From Fimbriimonadaceae bacterium (GTDB lineage Bacteria > Armatimonadota > UBA10988): a stretch of DNA of 64,000 bases. Location of the stretch: contig JADZEX010000062.1 of the NCBI GenBank assembly GCA_020850355.1, forward strand, positions 51,692 to 115,691. Direction: 5' to 3'. Each line of letters opens with the position of its first letter. The stretch's first letter is position 1. The notes below the pieces were generated by a model. The model made no database searches and had not been told where the DNA came from. It was given only the letters and a program-made list of their open reading frames with translations. Below, piece after piece: positions 1 through 8,074 of this stretch. The position numbers and the translations under genes are program-made.

Positions 1-1184
1 CCGAAGGCAAAGGAGTTGCTGAGCACGGTGTCGAGGGCCAGCTCCCGCGCGGTCTGCGGTACGCAGTCCAGGTCGCAGGCCGGATCGGGGTCGTCGAGAT
101 GCAGGGTGGGCGGCACGAAGCCGTGCTGGATGGCCAAGATGCAGGCGGTTGCTTCGATCGCGCCGGCGGCGCCGATCGTGTGGCCGTGGGCCGACTTGGT
201 CGAGCTGACCGCCAGCCGCTCGGCGTGGCTGCCAAAGACTTCGCGCAGCGCGGCGCACTCGATCGGGTCGTTGGTCGGTGTGCCGGTGCCGTGGGCGTTG
301 ACGTACTGCACTTCGGAAGGGTCGATCCGGGCGTCGGCCAGCGCGCCGCGCAGCGCCGCGGTGAAGCCGGCCTGTTCGGGCCGGGTGAGGTGCGCCGCGT
401 CGGAGCTGAGTCCGCAGCCGGCCACCTCGGCCAGAATGTGCGCCCCGCGCGAGCGCGCCCGGTCCTCGCTTTCGAGCACCAGCATCGCCGCGCCTTCGCC
501 CATCACGAAGCCCGAACGATCGCGGTTGAAGGGCCGGCAACTGGCCGTCGGGCGGTCGTTGTCGCGCGACATCACGCGCAGCGTGTCCCAGGCAGCCCAC
601 AGCGGGCGGGCCGGGAAGGCCTCGGTGCCGCCGGCTAGCATGGCGTCGGCGACCCCGGTCCGGATGAACATCGTGGCCTGCCCAATGGCGTTGGCCGAGG
701 AGCTGCAGGCGGTCACCACGAGATGCGACGGACCGCGCAGGTGGTGGCGAATCGAGACCAGGCCCGGCGCGGCGTTGTACATGCACTTCGGCACGGTCGT
801 CGGCCGCGGCTTGCGCTCGTCCTTGTAGACCTCCAGAAAGGCCTCGTCCCACGACAGCGAGGGCCCCATGCCGCTGCCCAGCACCACGCCGCAACGGTAC
901 GGGTCTTGCTCGGAGCTGAACCCGGCCTGCGTCACGGCTTCCTGCGCGGCGGCCAGGGCCAGCACGGCGTAGGGGTCGAGGTGGCGCTGTTCCGGGGCGG
1001 GGACCACCTCGTCGAAGCTGCCGGGCGGCAGCTCGGCGGCGACCTGGGTGTGGAACCAGGCGCGGTCGAAGTGCTGCAGCAGCCCGAGTCCCGAGCGCCC
1101 TTCGCGCAGCGCGTCGAGGAAGGTCGGGACGTCGCGGCCGAGCGCCGAGAGGACCCCCAGCCCGGTGACCACTACCCTCGGCAT
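1..1184 (-). CDS. fabF: Beta-ketoacyl-ACP synthase II, 3' end cut by window edge
   Basis: Condensing enzyme of fatty-acid elongation: it joins malonyl-ACP to an acyl chain in the cytoplasm. About 394 codons are visible, nearly the usual 410-residue length. The reverse-strand reading shows the catalytic cysteine in TACSSS (about residue 160), then HGTGTPTNDPIE and STKSAHGHT carrying the two active-site histidines, and the C-terminal NSFAFG. The ATG at 1184 follows a GGGAGG site by a few bases. It lies 18 bases after the acyl carrier protein gene, the usual acpP-fabF pair, and probably shares its promoter. The stop codon lies to the left of the window. Confidence 0.95.
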   Translation of the reverse strand, partial: MPRVVVTGLGVLSALGRDVPTFLDALREGRSGLGLLQHFDRAWFHTQVAAELPPGSFDEVVPAPEQRHLDPYAVLALAAAQEAVTQAGFSSEQDPYRCGVVLGSGMGPSLSWDEAFLEVYKDERKPRPTTVPKCMYNAAPGLVSIRHHLRGPSHLVVTACSSSANAIGQATMFIRTGVADAMLAGGTEAFPARPLWAAWDTLRVMSRDNDRPTASCRPFNRDRSGFVMGEGAAMLVLESEDRARSRGAHILAEVAGCGLSSDAAHLTRPEQAGFTAALRGALADARIDPSEVQYVNAHGTGTPTNDPIECAALREVFGSHAERLAVSSTKSAHGHTIGAAGAIEATACILAIQHGFVPPTLHLDDPDPACDLDCVPQTARELALDTVLSNSFAF

Positions 1185-1202
1185 GAACGCCTCCCGGGGC
1201 GC

Positions 1203-1472
1203 CTACTCGGTGGTCGCGGCGGGTGGCGGGGCGCCGTTGTCGAGGTGCGTCTGGACCACCGTCATGACATCCGCCACCGTCTTGGTGTTCTGCAGATCGA
1301 GGGCATCCTGCGGAATGTCGATGCCGTACTTGTCCTCGATCTCGTAGATGATGTCGATGGCGTCCAGGCTGTCGATGCCGAGCTCCTCGAAGCTCTGCTC
1401 CGGCCGCACGTCGGCCAGCGTGATGCCCTTGTAGTTTGCAATGATCTGCAGGACGTCCTGGGCCACTTCCAT
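1203..1472 (-). CDS. acpP: Acyl carrier protein
   Basis: Carries growing acyl chains on a 4'-phosphopantetheine arm. The 89-residue product has the modification site in LGIDSLDAID (Ser about 35) and the acidic helices typical of ACP. An in-frame upstream extension exists, but the ATG at 1472, eight or nine bases after GGTGGAG, gives the normal family length. The C-terminal tail GAPPPAATTE is a short extension of low complexity. It is first in the unit with fabF and is served by the consensus promoter at 1527-1555. Confidence 0.93.
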   Translation of the reverse strand: MEVAQDVLQIIANYKGITLADVRPEQSFEELGIDSLDAIDIIYEIEDKYGIDIPQDALDLQNTKTVADVMTVVQTHLDNGAPPPAATTE

Positions 1473-1526
1473 CGGTTTCGACTCCACCCGCGGCGGGCGT
1501 GGTTGCAGCGCACTATCGAGGGGTGG

Positions 1527-1555
1527 AGTATAGCGAAACGCCAGGCCGCCGTCAA
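1527..1555 (-). promoter_or_regulatory. Sigma-70-type promoter of acpP-fabF
   Basis: On the minus strand TTGACG (1555-1550) is followed after exactly 17 bases by TATACT (1532-1527). Transcription would start near 1520, leaving a leader of about 48 bases before the acpP start codon. The match to the vegetative consensus is close. No transcript data are available. Confidence 0.7.
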
Positions 1556-1577
1556 GGGCCTGCCGGGCCTGGATCGC

Positions 1578-1607
1578 TTGACGGGCCGGCTTGCACGGCG
1601 CGATAAT
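1578..1607 (+). promoter_or_regulatory. Sigma-70-type promoter of lysA and following genes
   Basis: TTGACG (1578-1583) and GATAAT (1602-1607) are separated by 18 bases. The predicted start near 1614 gives a short leader that contains the GGAGG site of lysA. This promoter stands back to back with the acpP promoter, the two -35 boxes being only about 22 bases apart. Confidence 0.6.
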
Positions 1608-1640
1608 GCCGCCGTCAGACCAAGCGGAGGACCACGCCTG

Positions 1641-2960
1641 ATGATGCCTTGCGGGACCCTGAGCACGACCCCGGCCGATCACCTCAGCATCGGCGGCTGC
1701 GACGTGGTGGAGCTGGCCGCGCGGTTTGGGACGCCGTTGTATGTGGTCGACGAGGCTCATCTACGCGCCAACTGCGCCGCCTGGCGTGACGCCCTGGCCG
1801 CCTCCGCACCGCACGGCGGCCGGGTGATGTACGCCTCGAAGGCGCTGCTCACCACGGCCATCGCCCGGATCGTCGCCGACTGCGGGCTGGGGCTCGATGT
1901 CGCCAGCGGCGGCGAGTTGTTGACCGCCCGCGCGGCCGGCGTGGCCGGTAGCGATCTGCTGCTGCACGGCAACTTCAAGTCGCGCGACGAGATGCATCTG
2001 GCGCTGGTCCACGGCGTCGGCCGGGTGGTCGCCGACAGCCTCCCCGAGCTGGCCCAGTGGCAGGCCCTGGCGACCGAGTTGGACTGCCGCGTGCCGCTCC
2101 TGCTGCGGGTCAACCCGAACGTCAAGCCGAAGACTCACACCAGCATCAGCGTCGGCCAAATCGACAGCAAGTTCGGCCTCAGCATCAGCGCCGGGGCCGC
2201 GCTCGAGGCGGTCCGCCAGGCGCTGGCGGCCGACCGGCTGGACCTGCTGGGGGTGCACTGCCACATCGGGTCGCAGGTCCTCGGCTGGCAGGGCTTCGCG
2301 AAGGCCGCCGAAGAGTTGGCTGCCTTTCTGGGCACCGCCCGCGCAGCCACCGGCTGGACGGCCCGCGAGGTCAACCTGGGCGGCGGGCGCGGCATCCGCT
2401 ATCTGCCGGAGCATCAGCCGCCGAGCGTCGCGGAGTTCGTCGCGCAGGTCGTCGGGACGCTCCTGCAGCGCTGCGCCGAACTGGACCTGCCGACGCCCGA
2501 CGTGCTGCTGGAGCCCGGCCGGAGCATTGTCGGGGAGACCGGCACGACGCTCTACACGGTGGGACCGGTGAAGGTGATTCCCGAGGTGCGGACCTACGTC
2601 AGCGTCGACGGCGGACTCAGCGACAACCCGCGCCCCGAGATGTACGGCGCCGAGTACCATGTCTTCGTGGCCAACCGCGTCAGCGCGCCGGCCACCACCG
2701 CGGTCACCGTGGCCGGCAAGCATTGCGAGACCGACACCCTCTTCCGCGACGTGCTGCTGGCCGACCCGCAACCTGGCGACCTGTTGGCGGTGCAGAGCAC
2801 CGGGGCCTACAACTACGCGATGGCGAGCAACTACAACCGCCTGCCGCGGCCGGCGATGGTGCTGGTGAACGAGGGCCAGGCCGAGCTGATTGTGCGGCGC
2901 GAGACGGCCGACGATCTGCTGCGCTGTGACCTGCTGCCGGACCGGCTGGCCCCGCGATGA
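1641..2960 (+). CDS. lysA: Diaminopimelate decarboxylase
   Basis: PLP enzyme of the last lysine step: it decarboxylates meso-diaminopimelate to L-lysine in the cytoplasm. The 439 residues show the PLP lysine in MYASKA (Lys 67), the VHCHIGSQ motif, EPGRSIVGETG of the phosphate-binding region, DGGLSDNPRP, and the substrate-site cysteine in KHCETDTLF. The reading frame is open far upstream, but the ATG at 1641, ten bases after GGAGG, matches the family start. An ATG one codon later is possible. The stop overlaps the next start by four bases (ATGA), so lysA is translationally coupled to a regulatory cluster, an unusual neighbour for a lysine gene. Confidence 0.94.
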   Translation: MMPCGTLSTTPADHLSIGGCDVVELAARFGTPLYVVDEAHLRANCAAWRDALAASAPHGGRVMYASKALLTTAIARIVADCGLGLDVASGGELLTARAAGVAGSDLLLHGNFKSRDEMHLALVHGVGRVVADSLPELAQWQALATELDCRVPLLLRVNPNVKPKTHTSISVGQIDSKFGLSISAGAALEAVRQALAADRLDLLGVHCHIGSQVLGWQGFAKAAEELAAFLGTARAATGWTAREVNLGGGRGIRYLPEHQPPSVAEFVAQVVGTLLQRCAELDLPTPDVLLEPGRSIVGETGTTLYTVGPVKVIPEVRTYVSVDGGLSDNPRPEMYGAEYHVFVANRVSAPATTAVTVAGKHCETDTLFRDVLLADPQPGDLLAVQSTGAYNYAMASNYNRLPRPAMVLVNEGQAELIVRRETADDLLRCDLLPDRLAPR

Positions 2961-3826
2961 ACTTCGCGGCACTCGGCGCGCTGGGCTTGCTGCTGGCCTT
3001 CTGGACACCGCTGGAGCCCGGTCCGCAGCCGACGGCGGGAGCGGTCAGCCCGGACGGCGGCCACCTCGCGCTGCGCTGCTTCGTCGAACCGCACTGCGCG
3101 GGCGAGGTCTGTACACCGCAGCCCGACCTGCTGCTGCTGCTCGACGCCAGCGGCCGGCCGCAGCAGAGCTGGTCGCGAGAGTGGTGGAGCGCGCCGCTCT
3201 GGCTGCCGGGCAACCGCCTGGCGGCGGCCGCCGCCGACGGCTGGCGAGTCTGGGACCCGAGCGGGCAGGAGGTTGTGTGGGAAGCCGCCCTGCAGCCGGG
3301 GCCGGTCGCGGCGCCACCGGCCGGGCACTGGCTGGTCGCCCCGGCGGCCGGCGGGCTGCAGGTCACCGACGGCCGCTCCGGCCTGCCGCTGGGCCACCTG
3401 CCGGGCGACGCCGTCGACGCCCTGCTGGCGACGCCCGACGGGCGCTGGCTGGTGGCGGCGGCCGGGCCGTCGTTGACGCTCTGGGACCCTGTCACGCAGA
3501 CCGTCGCAGCGCGCCGCGGGGCACCGCCGGCGACCGCCCTGGTGTGGTTCGACGGCAGTCCCTGGAGCCTCACCGCGAGCGGCCTGCAGCAGTGGCTGCT
3601 GCCGCAGTTGTCGCCTGGCCGGCGCCTGCCCGGCCTGGCTGGCCCGTTGGCCTCCGATGGCCAGCGCCTGGCGGCCTGGCGCGAGAGCGAGTTGCTGCTG
3701 CTGACGCCGCCGACCAGCGCGCGCGCGGTCGGGGCCGTCCCGCCGGCTGACGCGCTGCTCTGGCTAGGCGACCGCCTGCTGGCGCTGGCGGCCAGCGGCG
3801 TGAGCGTCGTCGAGGCGCCGCGATGA
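2957..3826 (+). CDS. Secreted beta-propeller-like (WD40-type) protein, unknown function
   Basis: 289 residues with a hydrophobic N-terminus (FAALGALGLLLAF) that could be a signal peptide or anchor. The rest reads as degenerate beta-propeller repeats, with WRVWDPSG, ATPDGRWLVAAAG and LTLWDPVTQ typical of WD40 or YVTN blades. No catalytic motif is visible. It starts inside the lysA stop (ATGA) and its own stop overlaps the macro-CHAT start by four bases, so it should be made with that protein. A sensor or scaffold role is an inference from context only. Confidence 0.6.
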   Translation: MNFAALGALGLLLAFWTPLEPGPQPTAGAVSPDGGHLALRCFVEPHCAGEVCTPQPDLLLLLDASGRPQQSWSREWWSAPLWLPGNRLAAAAADGWRVWDPSGQEVVWEAALQPGPVAAPPAGHWLVAPAAGGLQVTDGRSGLPLGHLPGDAVDALLATPDGRWLVAAAGPSLTLWDPVTQTVAARRGAPPATALVWFDGSPWSLTASGLQQWLLPQLSPGRRLPGLAGPLASDGQRLAAWRESELLLLTPPTSARAVGAVPPADALLWLGDRLLALAASGVSVVEAPR

Positions 3827-5394
3827 GCGACCCGCAACTGGTCAAGACCTACCTGGTGCATCGCACGCTGGTGCAGATCTACCTCGGTGACATCACCACG
3901 GCCGAGGTTGAAGCGATCGTCAACGCCGAGCACCGCGACCTCGAGATGGACCTGCCGACCGGCGACTCGGTCTCTGCGGCGATCCGGCGGCGGGGCGGTG
4001 AAGAGGTCGCCGAGGCGCTCCGCGGGCGGGCCCCGGCCGAGCTCGGCGAGGTGGTCGTGACCCACGCCGGCGCCTTGCCGGCGCGCTGCGTGCTGCACGC
4101 TGCGGTGGTCGATGAAGTCGGTGGCCGGCGGGTCACCGACGAGGCGACCATCGCCGCGGCGACACACACCGTGCTGCGCCGCGCCGATGCGCTCGGGGTC
4201 AAGACCATCGCCTTCCCGGCGTTCGGCGTCGGGATGACCGATATCGACGACGAGGCCGCCGCGCGGGCGATGATCGGCACGGTCACCCGCTACCTGCGGG
4301 ACGAGACGCAGTTGCAGCGAGTCGTCTTTGCGCTGATCCAGCCGAGCACCTTCATCGCCTTCTTCGAGGCCGCCGTGCGCGATGCGCTGGCCCGCGAGAG
4401 CGCCCTGCGGTTGCATGTGGCGCGGCACAACGGCGAGCTGGAGTTCCACTTCGCCGGGGATGGCGCGGTCGTCAGCAAGTCGCAGGTGCCCTACGACCCG
4501 GACGAAGTGGAGGCCCTCAACGCCCGCCTGCGGAGTCTCGCGACGCAGGCCGCCGCGGGCGATGAGGTGGCGGAGCTGCGGGCGTTGGGCCGGCACCTCT
4601 ACGACACCTGTTTCAGCGCCGAGGTGAAGGCGCAGTTGCTGGCCAGCGATGTCGAGAACCTCGTCCTGCGGCTCGACGAGTCGGTGCTGCACCTGCCCTG
4701 GGAGCTGGCCCACGACGGGCAGCGGTTCCTCTGTCGCCGCTTCAACCTGGGACGGCAAGTGGTCTTGCTGCAGGCCGAGCAGTCGACGCAACCGCCGCCC
4801 GAGGATCCACCGACGCACCTGCTGGTGGCCCACAACCCGACCGGTGACCTGCCCGGCGCCGAGCGCGAGGCGCGCTTGCTGCTGGCCCACTTCGACGCCT
4901 CGCGCTGCCCCTGGAAGGTCACCGCCCTGGGCCACGAGCGGCTCGATCCGCTGCGGCTGGCGCTGGCCCTGCAAGAGGCCGATATCGTGCACTACTCGGG
5001 GCATGCCGACACCGTGCCGCGGCCCGGCTGGCGGCTGGCCAGCGGCCCGTTCGGCGCGGAGCGGTTCGCCCGCCTGACCCGCAAGCCGCGGCTGGTCTTC
5101 GCCAACGCCTGCCACAGCGCGGGCGCCGGGCCGTCGCCGCTGGCGGCGCTGATGCTGGGCCACCAGTTCTTGCTAGCCGGGGTGCAGAGCTACCTGGGCA
5201 ACCTCTGGACGGTGCCCGACCACTCGGCGACCAGCTTCGCGGTGACCTTCTACGACGCCCTGCTGGCGGGCGAGAACTTCGGCCAGGCGCTGCGGCTGGC
5301 CAGGGAGCGCGTCGCCGAGCTGCCCGCAGGCGGCGCGATGGCCTGGGCCGGCTACGTCTTCTACGGCGACCCGCGCTGGCGGCTGAGTCGCTGA
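3823..5394 (+). CDS. Macro domain - CHAT caspase-like protease fusion
   Basis: 523 residues with two recognisable modules. Residues about 15-180 form a macro domain (YLGDITTAEVEAIVN; FPAFGVGMTDID), a fold that binds ADP-ribose or related nucleotides. The usual VNAAN asparagine is replaced (VNAEH) and the glycine-rich loop is altered, so binding without hydrolysis is more likely. Residues about 330-520 form a CHAT domain with the dyad HYSGH (His 394) and ANACHSAG (Cys 430), preceded by LPWELAHDG. No signal peptide or membrane helix is seen, so it should be cytoplasmic. It overlaps the propeller gene and lies 32 bases before an ECF sigma gene and its anti-sigma gene, which suggests regulated proteolysis of a sigma regulator. 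The substrate is unknown. Confidence 0.85.
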   Translation: MSDPQLVKTYLVHRTLVQIYLGDITTAEVEAIVNAEHRDLEMDLPTGDSVSAAIRRRGGEEVAEALRGRAPAELGEVVVTHAGALPARCVLHAAVVDEVGGRRVTDEATIAAATHTVLRRADALGVKTIAFPAFGVGMTDIDDEAAARAMIGTVTRYLRDETQLQRVVFALIQPSTFIAFFEAAVRDALARESALRLHVARHNGELEFHFAGDGAVVSKSQVPYDPDEVEALNARLRSLATQAAAGDEVAELRALGRHLYDTCFSAEVKAQLLASDVENLVLRLDESVLHLPWELAHDGQRFLCRRFNLGRQVVLLQAEQSTQPPPEDPPTHLLVAHNPTGDLPGAEREARLLLAHFDASRCPWKVTALGHERLDPLRLALALQEADIVHYSGHADTVPRPGWRLASGPFGAERFARLTRKPRLVFANACHSAGAGPSPLAALMLGHQFLLAGVQSYLGNLWTVPDHSATSFAVTFYDALLAGENFGQALRLARERVAELPAGGAMAWAGYVFYGDPRWRLSR

Positions 5395-5426
5395 GCGCTG
5401 AAAAGAAACCACGCGGCGAGGGTTCA

Positions 5427-6065
5427 GTGAACGGAGCAGAGCGGCTCTTGGAGGCTGTCGGGCGCGGCGATGGCGAGGCCTGGTCGCAGCTCTTGGAGCG
5501 CTACCGGCCGTTCGTGCTGGGACGCCTGCGGCAGGCCGCGGCGGCCCGTAACTGGTTCTGGCTGGACGACCTCGACGACGCCACCCAGGAGGTCCTGGTG
5601 CGCTTCTACGAGGCCGTCCGCAGCGGGCGCTTCCGGTACCGTGACGAGGACCAACTGCGCGGGTTCCTGGTCCGCACCGCCTTCTTTGTGGCGATGCAGC
5701 GGAAAGACGCCGCGGCCGGGGAGCGCCCGGTCTCGGACCTGCCGGCCGAGGACCAGGAGGAGCTGACGCGGCGGTTCGATCTGGCGGCCTTCGCGGCCAG
5801 CGCCTTCGACACGCTCGGCCGGCGGCAATGCCTGCAGGAGCTGTACGCGGCGATCGACCGCTTGTCGCCGGCGCGGCGCGAGGTGCTGCGGTTGAGCCTG
5901 CTGGGGCTGCGTCCCCGTGAGATTGCGCCGCGCCTGGCCCGCAGTGCCAACGCGGTGTCGGTGCTGAAGTTCCACGCCCTGGAGGACCTCCGGCGGGAGC
6001 TCGAGGCGAGCGACTTCATGGTCAACTGTGGGCGCTACTTCTGCGGTGCCGAGGAGGCCACATGA
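5427..6065 (+). CDS. ECF-type RNA polymerase sigma factor
   Basis: 212 residues. Region 2 is visible in the DDLDDATQEVLVRFYEAV stretch (core binding and -10 recognition) and region 4 in LSPARREVLRLSLLGLRPREIA (helix-turn-helix for the -35). A variable linker joins them, as in small extracytoplasmic-function sigmas. The GTG at 5427 follows GAGGG by a short spacer. It overlaps the next gene, a zinc-finger anti-sigma, by four bases. Its target promoters cannot be read from the sequence with certainty. Direct upstream linkage to a macro-CHAT protease is the notable feature. Confidence 0.88.
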   Translation: MNGAERLLEAVGRGDGEAWSQLLERYRPFVLGRLRQAAAARNWFWLDDLDDATQEVLVRFYEAVRSGRFRYRDEDQLRGFLVRTAFFVAMQRKDAAAGERPVSDLPAEDQEELTRRFDLAAFAASAFDTLGRRQCLQELYAAIDRLSPARREVLRLSLLGLRPREIAPRLARSANAVSVLKFHALEDLRRELEASDFMVNCGRYFCGAEEAT

Positions 6066-6751
6066 TGAGCGAGATCGACGACCGCGCGGCGATGGCGGCG
6101 CTGGATTGCGCCGAGGGCGAGCAACCGGGCGACGCGGCGGTGGTCCGACTGCGCCAGACGTTGCGCCTGCTGGCAGCCTTCGCACCGCAGCGGCGGGGCG
6201 CCTGTTGCGGTCGCGAACGGCTGGTGGCCTATCACGACGGGCAGCTCGGGGCCGAGGAAGCCGGCCGGGTCGAGGCGCACCTGGCGAGCTGTCCGTGCTG
6301 CGCCGCGGACCTCGCCGATCTGGCGGCCCTGACGCAGCCGCCGTGGTTCGAAGCGGTGGTCCGGTTGGCCGCCGGGGCGGTTGAACTGGTCCGCCATAGC
6401 TTCGGCCAGGCCGTCCGGCCGGCCCCGTTGCCGGCCCGCGGCGAGGCGACCGCCACGCTGCAGTTGGCGGCCGCGCAAGACGACGTCGACCTGGCGGTCC
6501 GGCTGCTCGCCGGCTCGCCCGGTGGGGTCGACGTGCGGGTCCAGGTGCAACGCTCCGGCGCCCCGCTCGAGCGGGCCCGGCTGCAGTTGCTACGCGGTGA
6601 GGCGCTGCTCGAATCGCGGGTCCTGAGCGGCGCCGAAGAGGTCGTCTTGGCCGATCTGGCGCCCGGCGACTACGCTTTGGCCGTGACGCCACGGGCCGGC
6701 GACGAACTGGCCCGCGTGCGATTGCGGATCGAACCCGAGGAGGTCCGCTGA
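6062..6751 (+). CDS. Zinc-finger (ZAS-type) anti-sigma factor, soluble
   Basis: 229 residues. The N-terminal half carries the zinc anti-sigma signature: Cys 48/49, then His 73, Cys 77 and Cys 80 in HLASCPCC. It should hold the sigma factor encoded just upstream inactive. No transmembrane helix follows, unlike many such proteins, so it stays in the cytoplasm where a CHAT protease could reach it. The C-terminal 90 residues look like a small beta-sandwich of carboxypeptidase-regulatory type (LADLAPGDYALAV). The start overlaps the sigma stop (ATGA) and the stop shares a base with the next start. Confidence 0.8.
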   Translation: MMSEIDDRAAMAALDCAEGEQPGDAAVVRLRQTLRLLAAFAPQRRGACCGRERLVAYHDGQLGAEEAGRVEAHLASCPCCAADLADLAALTQPPWFEAVVRLAAGAVELVRHSFGQAVRPAPLPARGEATATLQLAAAQDDVDLAVRLLAGSPGGVDVRVQVQRSGAPLERARLQLLRGEALLESRVLSGAEEVVLADLAPGDYALAVTPRAGDELARVRLRIEPEEVR

Positions 6752-8040
6752 TGGCCGCCCGGCTGCCGGTCGCCACCTTCGGCCTGGATGTCGCCGGGCT
6801 CCGCGCCGGCACCTACAGCGACCAGTACTTCAACAACATCCAGCGCCTCCTGACCACCCTGGCAGCCGAGGAGTACCGTTACGGCGGCCAGTTTCCCCGG
6901 CCCGGGCTGCCCGATCCGAGCACGCTGGCAGTCGGCGACGTGGCCGTCGAGATGCAGTTCTTCACGAAGCGCCAGCCGCACAGCGTGGTGGCCGGGATCG
7001 ACCACGCGCTGGCCATCTTAAGCACCTGCTGCGGCGTTGGCGAGGGCGCCGCCTTCGAGTCCACCGCCGCCCAGTTGGAGGTCGCGGCGGTCGGCGAGGG
7101 TGACCACCTGGCGCCGTGGGCCCCGGCGCTGCGGCTGCGCGGTCGCTACCGCGACTTCGCCCGCCTCGAGACGCCGCTGCTGGGGGTCCTGGCTCGCCGC
7201 ACGCGGATCGCCAGCAACACCTACGAAGTGTGCCGCGCGGCACGCGGCAAGCCGGTGCTCTTCTTCCCAGCCCGCTTCGACGTGCCGGAGGTCCAGGCGG
7301 GCGACGGCTGGGCGTACCAGGTGGGCGTGCAGGCGGCCGCGCGCGAGCTCGGCGCGCCCCTGCGGCCGGCGGTCTCGACCGCCGCGCAGGCGGCCTGGTG
7401 GGGCGGTCAGGGCAGCGGCACGATGGCCCATGCCTACCTCCTGGCGTTCGCCGCGGACACCGCCGAAGCGACGCTGCAGTTCGCCCGGTTGCTGCCCCCG
7501 GAAGTTCCGCGGATCGCGCTGGTCGACACCAACAACGACTGCGTCACCGACGCGCTGCGGACCGCCGAGGCGCTCTACCGGGAGTACCGGCGGTGGCAGG
7601 CCGCCGGGCAGCCCGAGACCGCCGCGCGGTACGTGCTGCAGGGCGTGCGGGCCGACACCAGCGAACGGCTGCGCGACGCCGCGGTGCCAGCCCTGGGCGA
7701 CGCGCGCCTCGACTGCGGCGTGGTGCCGCGGCTGGTCACGGCGATCCGCGAGGCGCTCGACTCCGCGGGCGAGCGGCTGGGGGCGGCGGCCTGGTTCCGG
7801 AACATCAAAATCGTGGTCACCGGCGGCTTCGATGTCGAGCGGATCGCCCTATTCGAACGGCTCGGCGTGCCGACAGACATCTATGGGGTCGGCTCTGCGC
7901 TGCTGCGGGGGCCGAGCAACGACTTCACCGCGGACGTCGTCCAGGTCCACCACGCAGGATCCTGGATCCCGCTGGCCAAGGTCGGCCGCGGCCGGGTCGA
8001 GAATCCGGCTTTGGCCCCGGTGAAGCTCCCGCTCGCCTGA
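6751..8040 (+). CDS. Nicotinate phosphoribosyltransferase family protein
   Basis: 429 residues. Family features are TYSDQYFNNIQRLL near the N-terminus, LETPLLGVLARRT, SGTMAHAYLLAF with the conserved histidine, DTNNDC, and TGGFDVERI with GVPTDIYGVGS at the phosphate site. The enzyme joins nicotinate and PRPP with ATP to make nicotinate mononucleotide in NAD salvage. The pattern recalls the archaeal-type subgroup more than Escherichia coli PncB. Its ATG shares a base with the anti-sigma stop, so it belongs to the macro-CHAT operon. A link between NAD supply and an ADP-ribose-binding macro domain is inferred. A nicotinamide-type relative cannot be excluded. Confidence 0.8.
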   Translation: MAARLPVATFGLDVAGLRAGTYSDQYFNNIQRLLTTLAAEEYRYGGQFPRPGLPDPSTLAVGDVAVEMQFFTKRQPHSVVAGIDHALAILSTCCGVGEGAAFESTAAQLEVAAVGEGDHLAPWAPALRLRGRYRDFARLETPLLGVLARRTRIASNTYEVCRAARGKPVLFFPARFDVPEVQAGDGWAYQVGVQAAARELGAPLRPAVSTAAQAAWWGGQGSGTMAHAYLLAFAADTAEATLQFARLLPPEVPRIALVDTNNDCVTDALRTAEALYREYRRWQAAGQPETAARYVLQGVRADTSERLRDAAVPALGDARLDCGVVPRLVTAIREALDSAGERLGAAAWFRNIKIVVTGGFDVERIALFERLGVPTDIYGVGSALLRGPSNDFTADVVQVHHAGSWIPLAKVGRGRVENPALAPVKLPLA

Positions 8041-8074
8041 CCGCCGCGGCCAGGCGGCGCCGGCAGGACGGATC

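Noticed and set aside
2704..5163. Minus-strand open frame of 819 codons
   Set aside because: It lies opposite lysA, the propeller gene and the macro-CHAT gene. Its composition is that of an antisense shadow in GC-rich DNA, with no domain.
3823..6751. Possible type III-E CRISPR (Craspase-like) locus
   Set aside because: CHAT protease and ECF sigma recall that system, but no Cas7-11, TPR-CHAT, csx30-like gene or CRISPR repeat is present.
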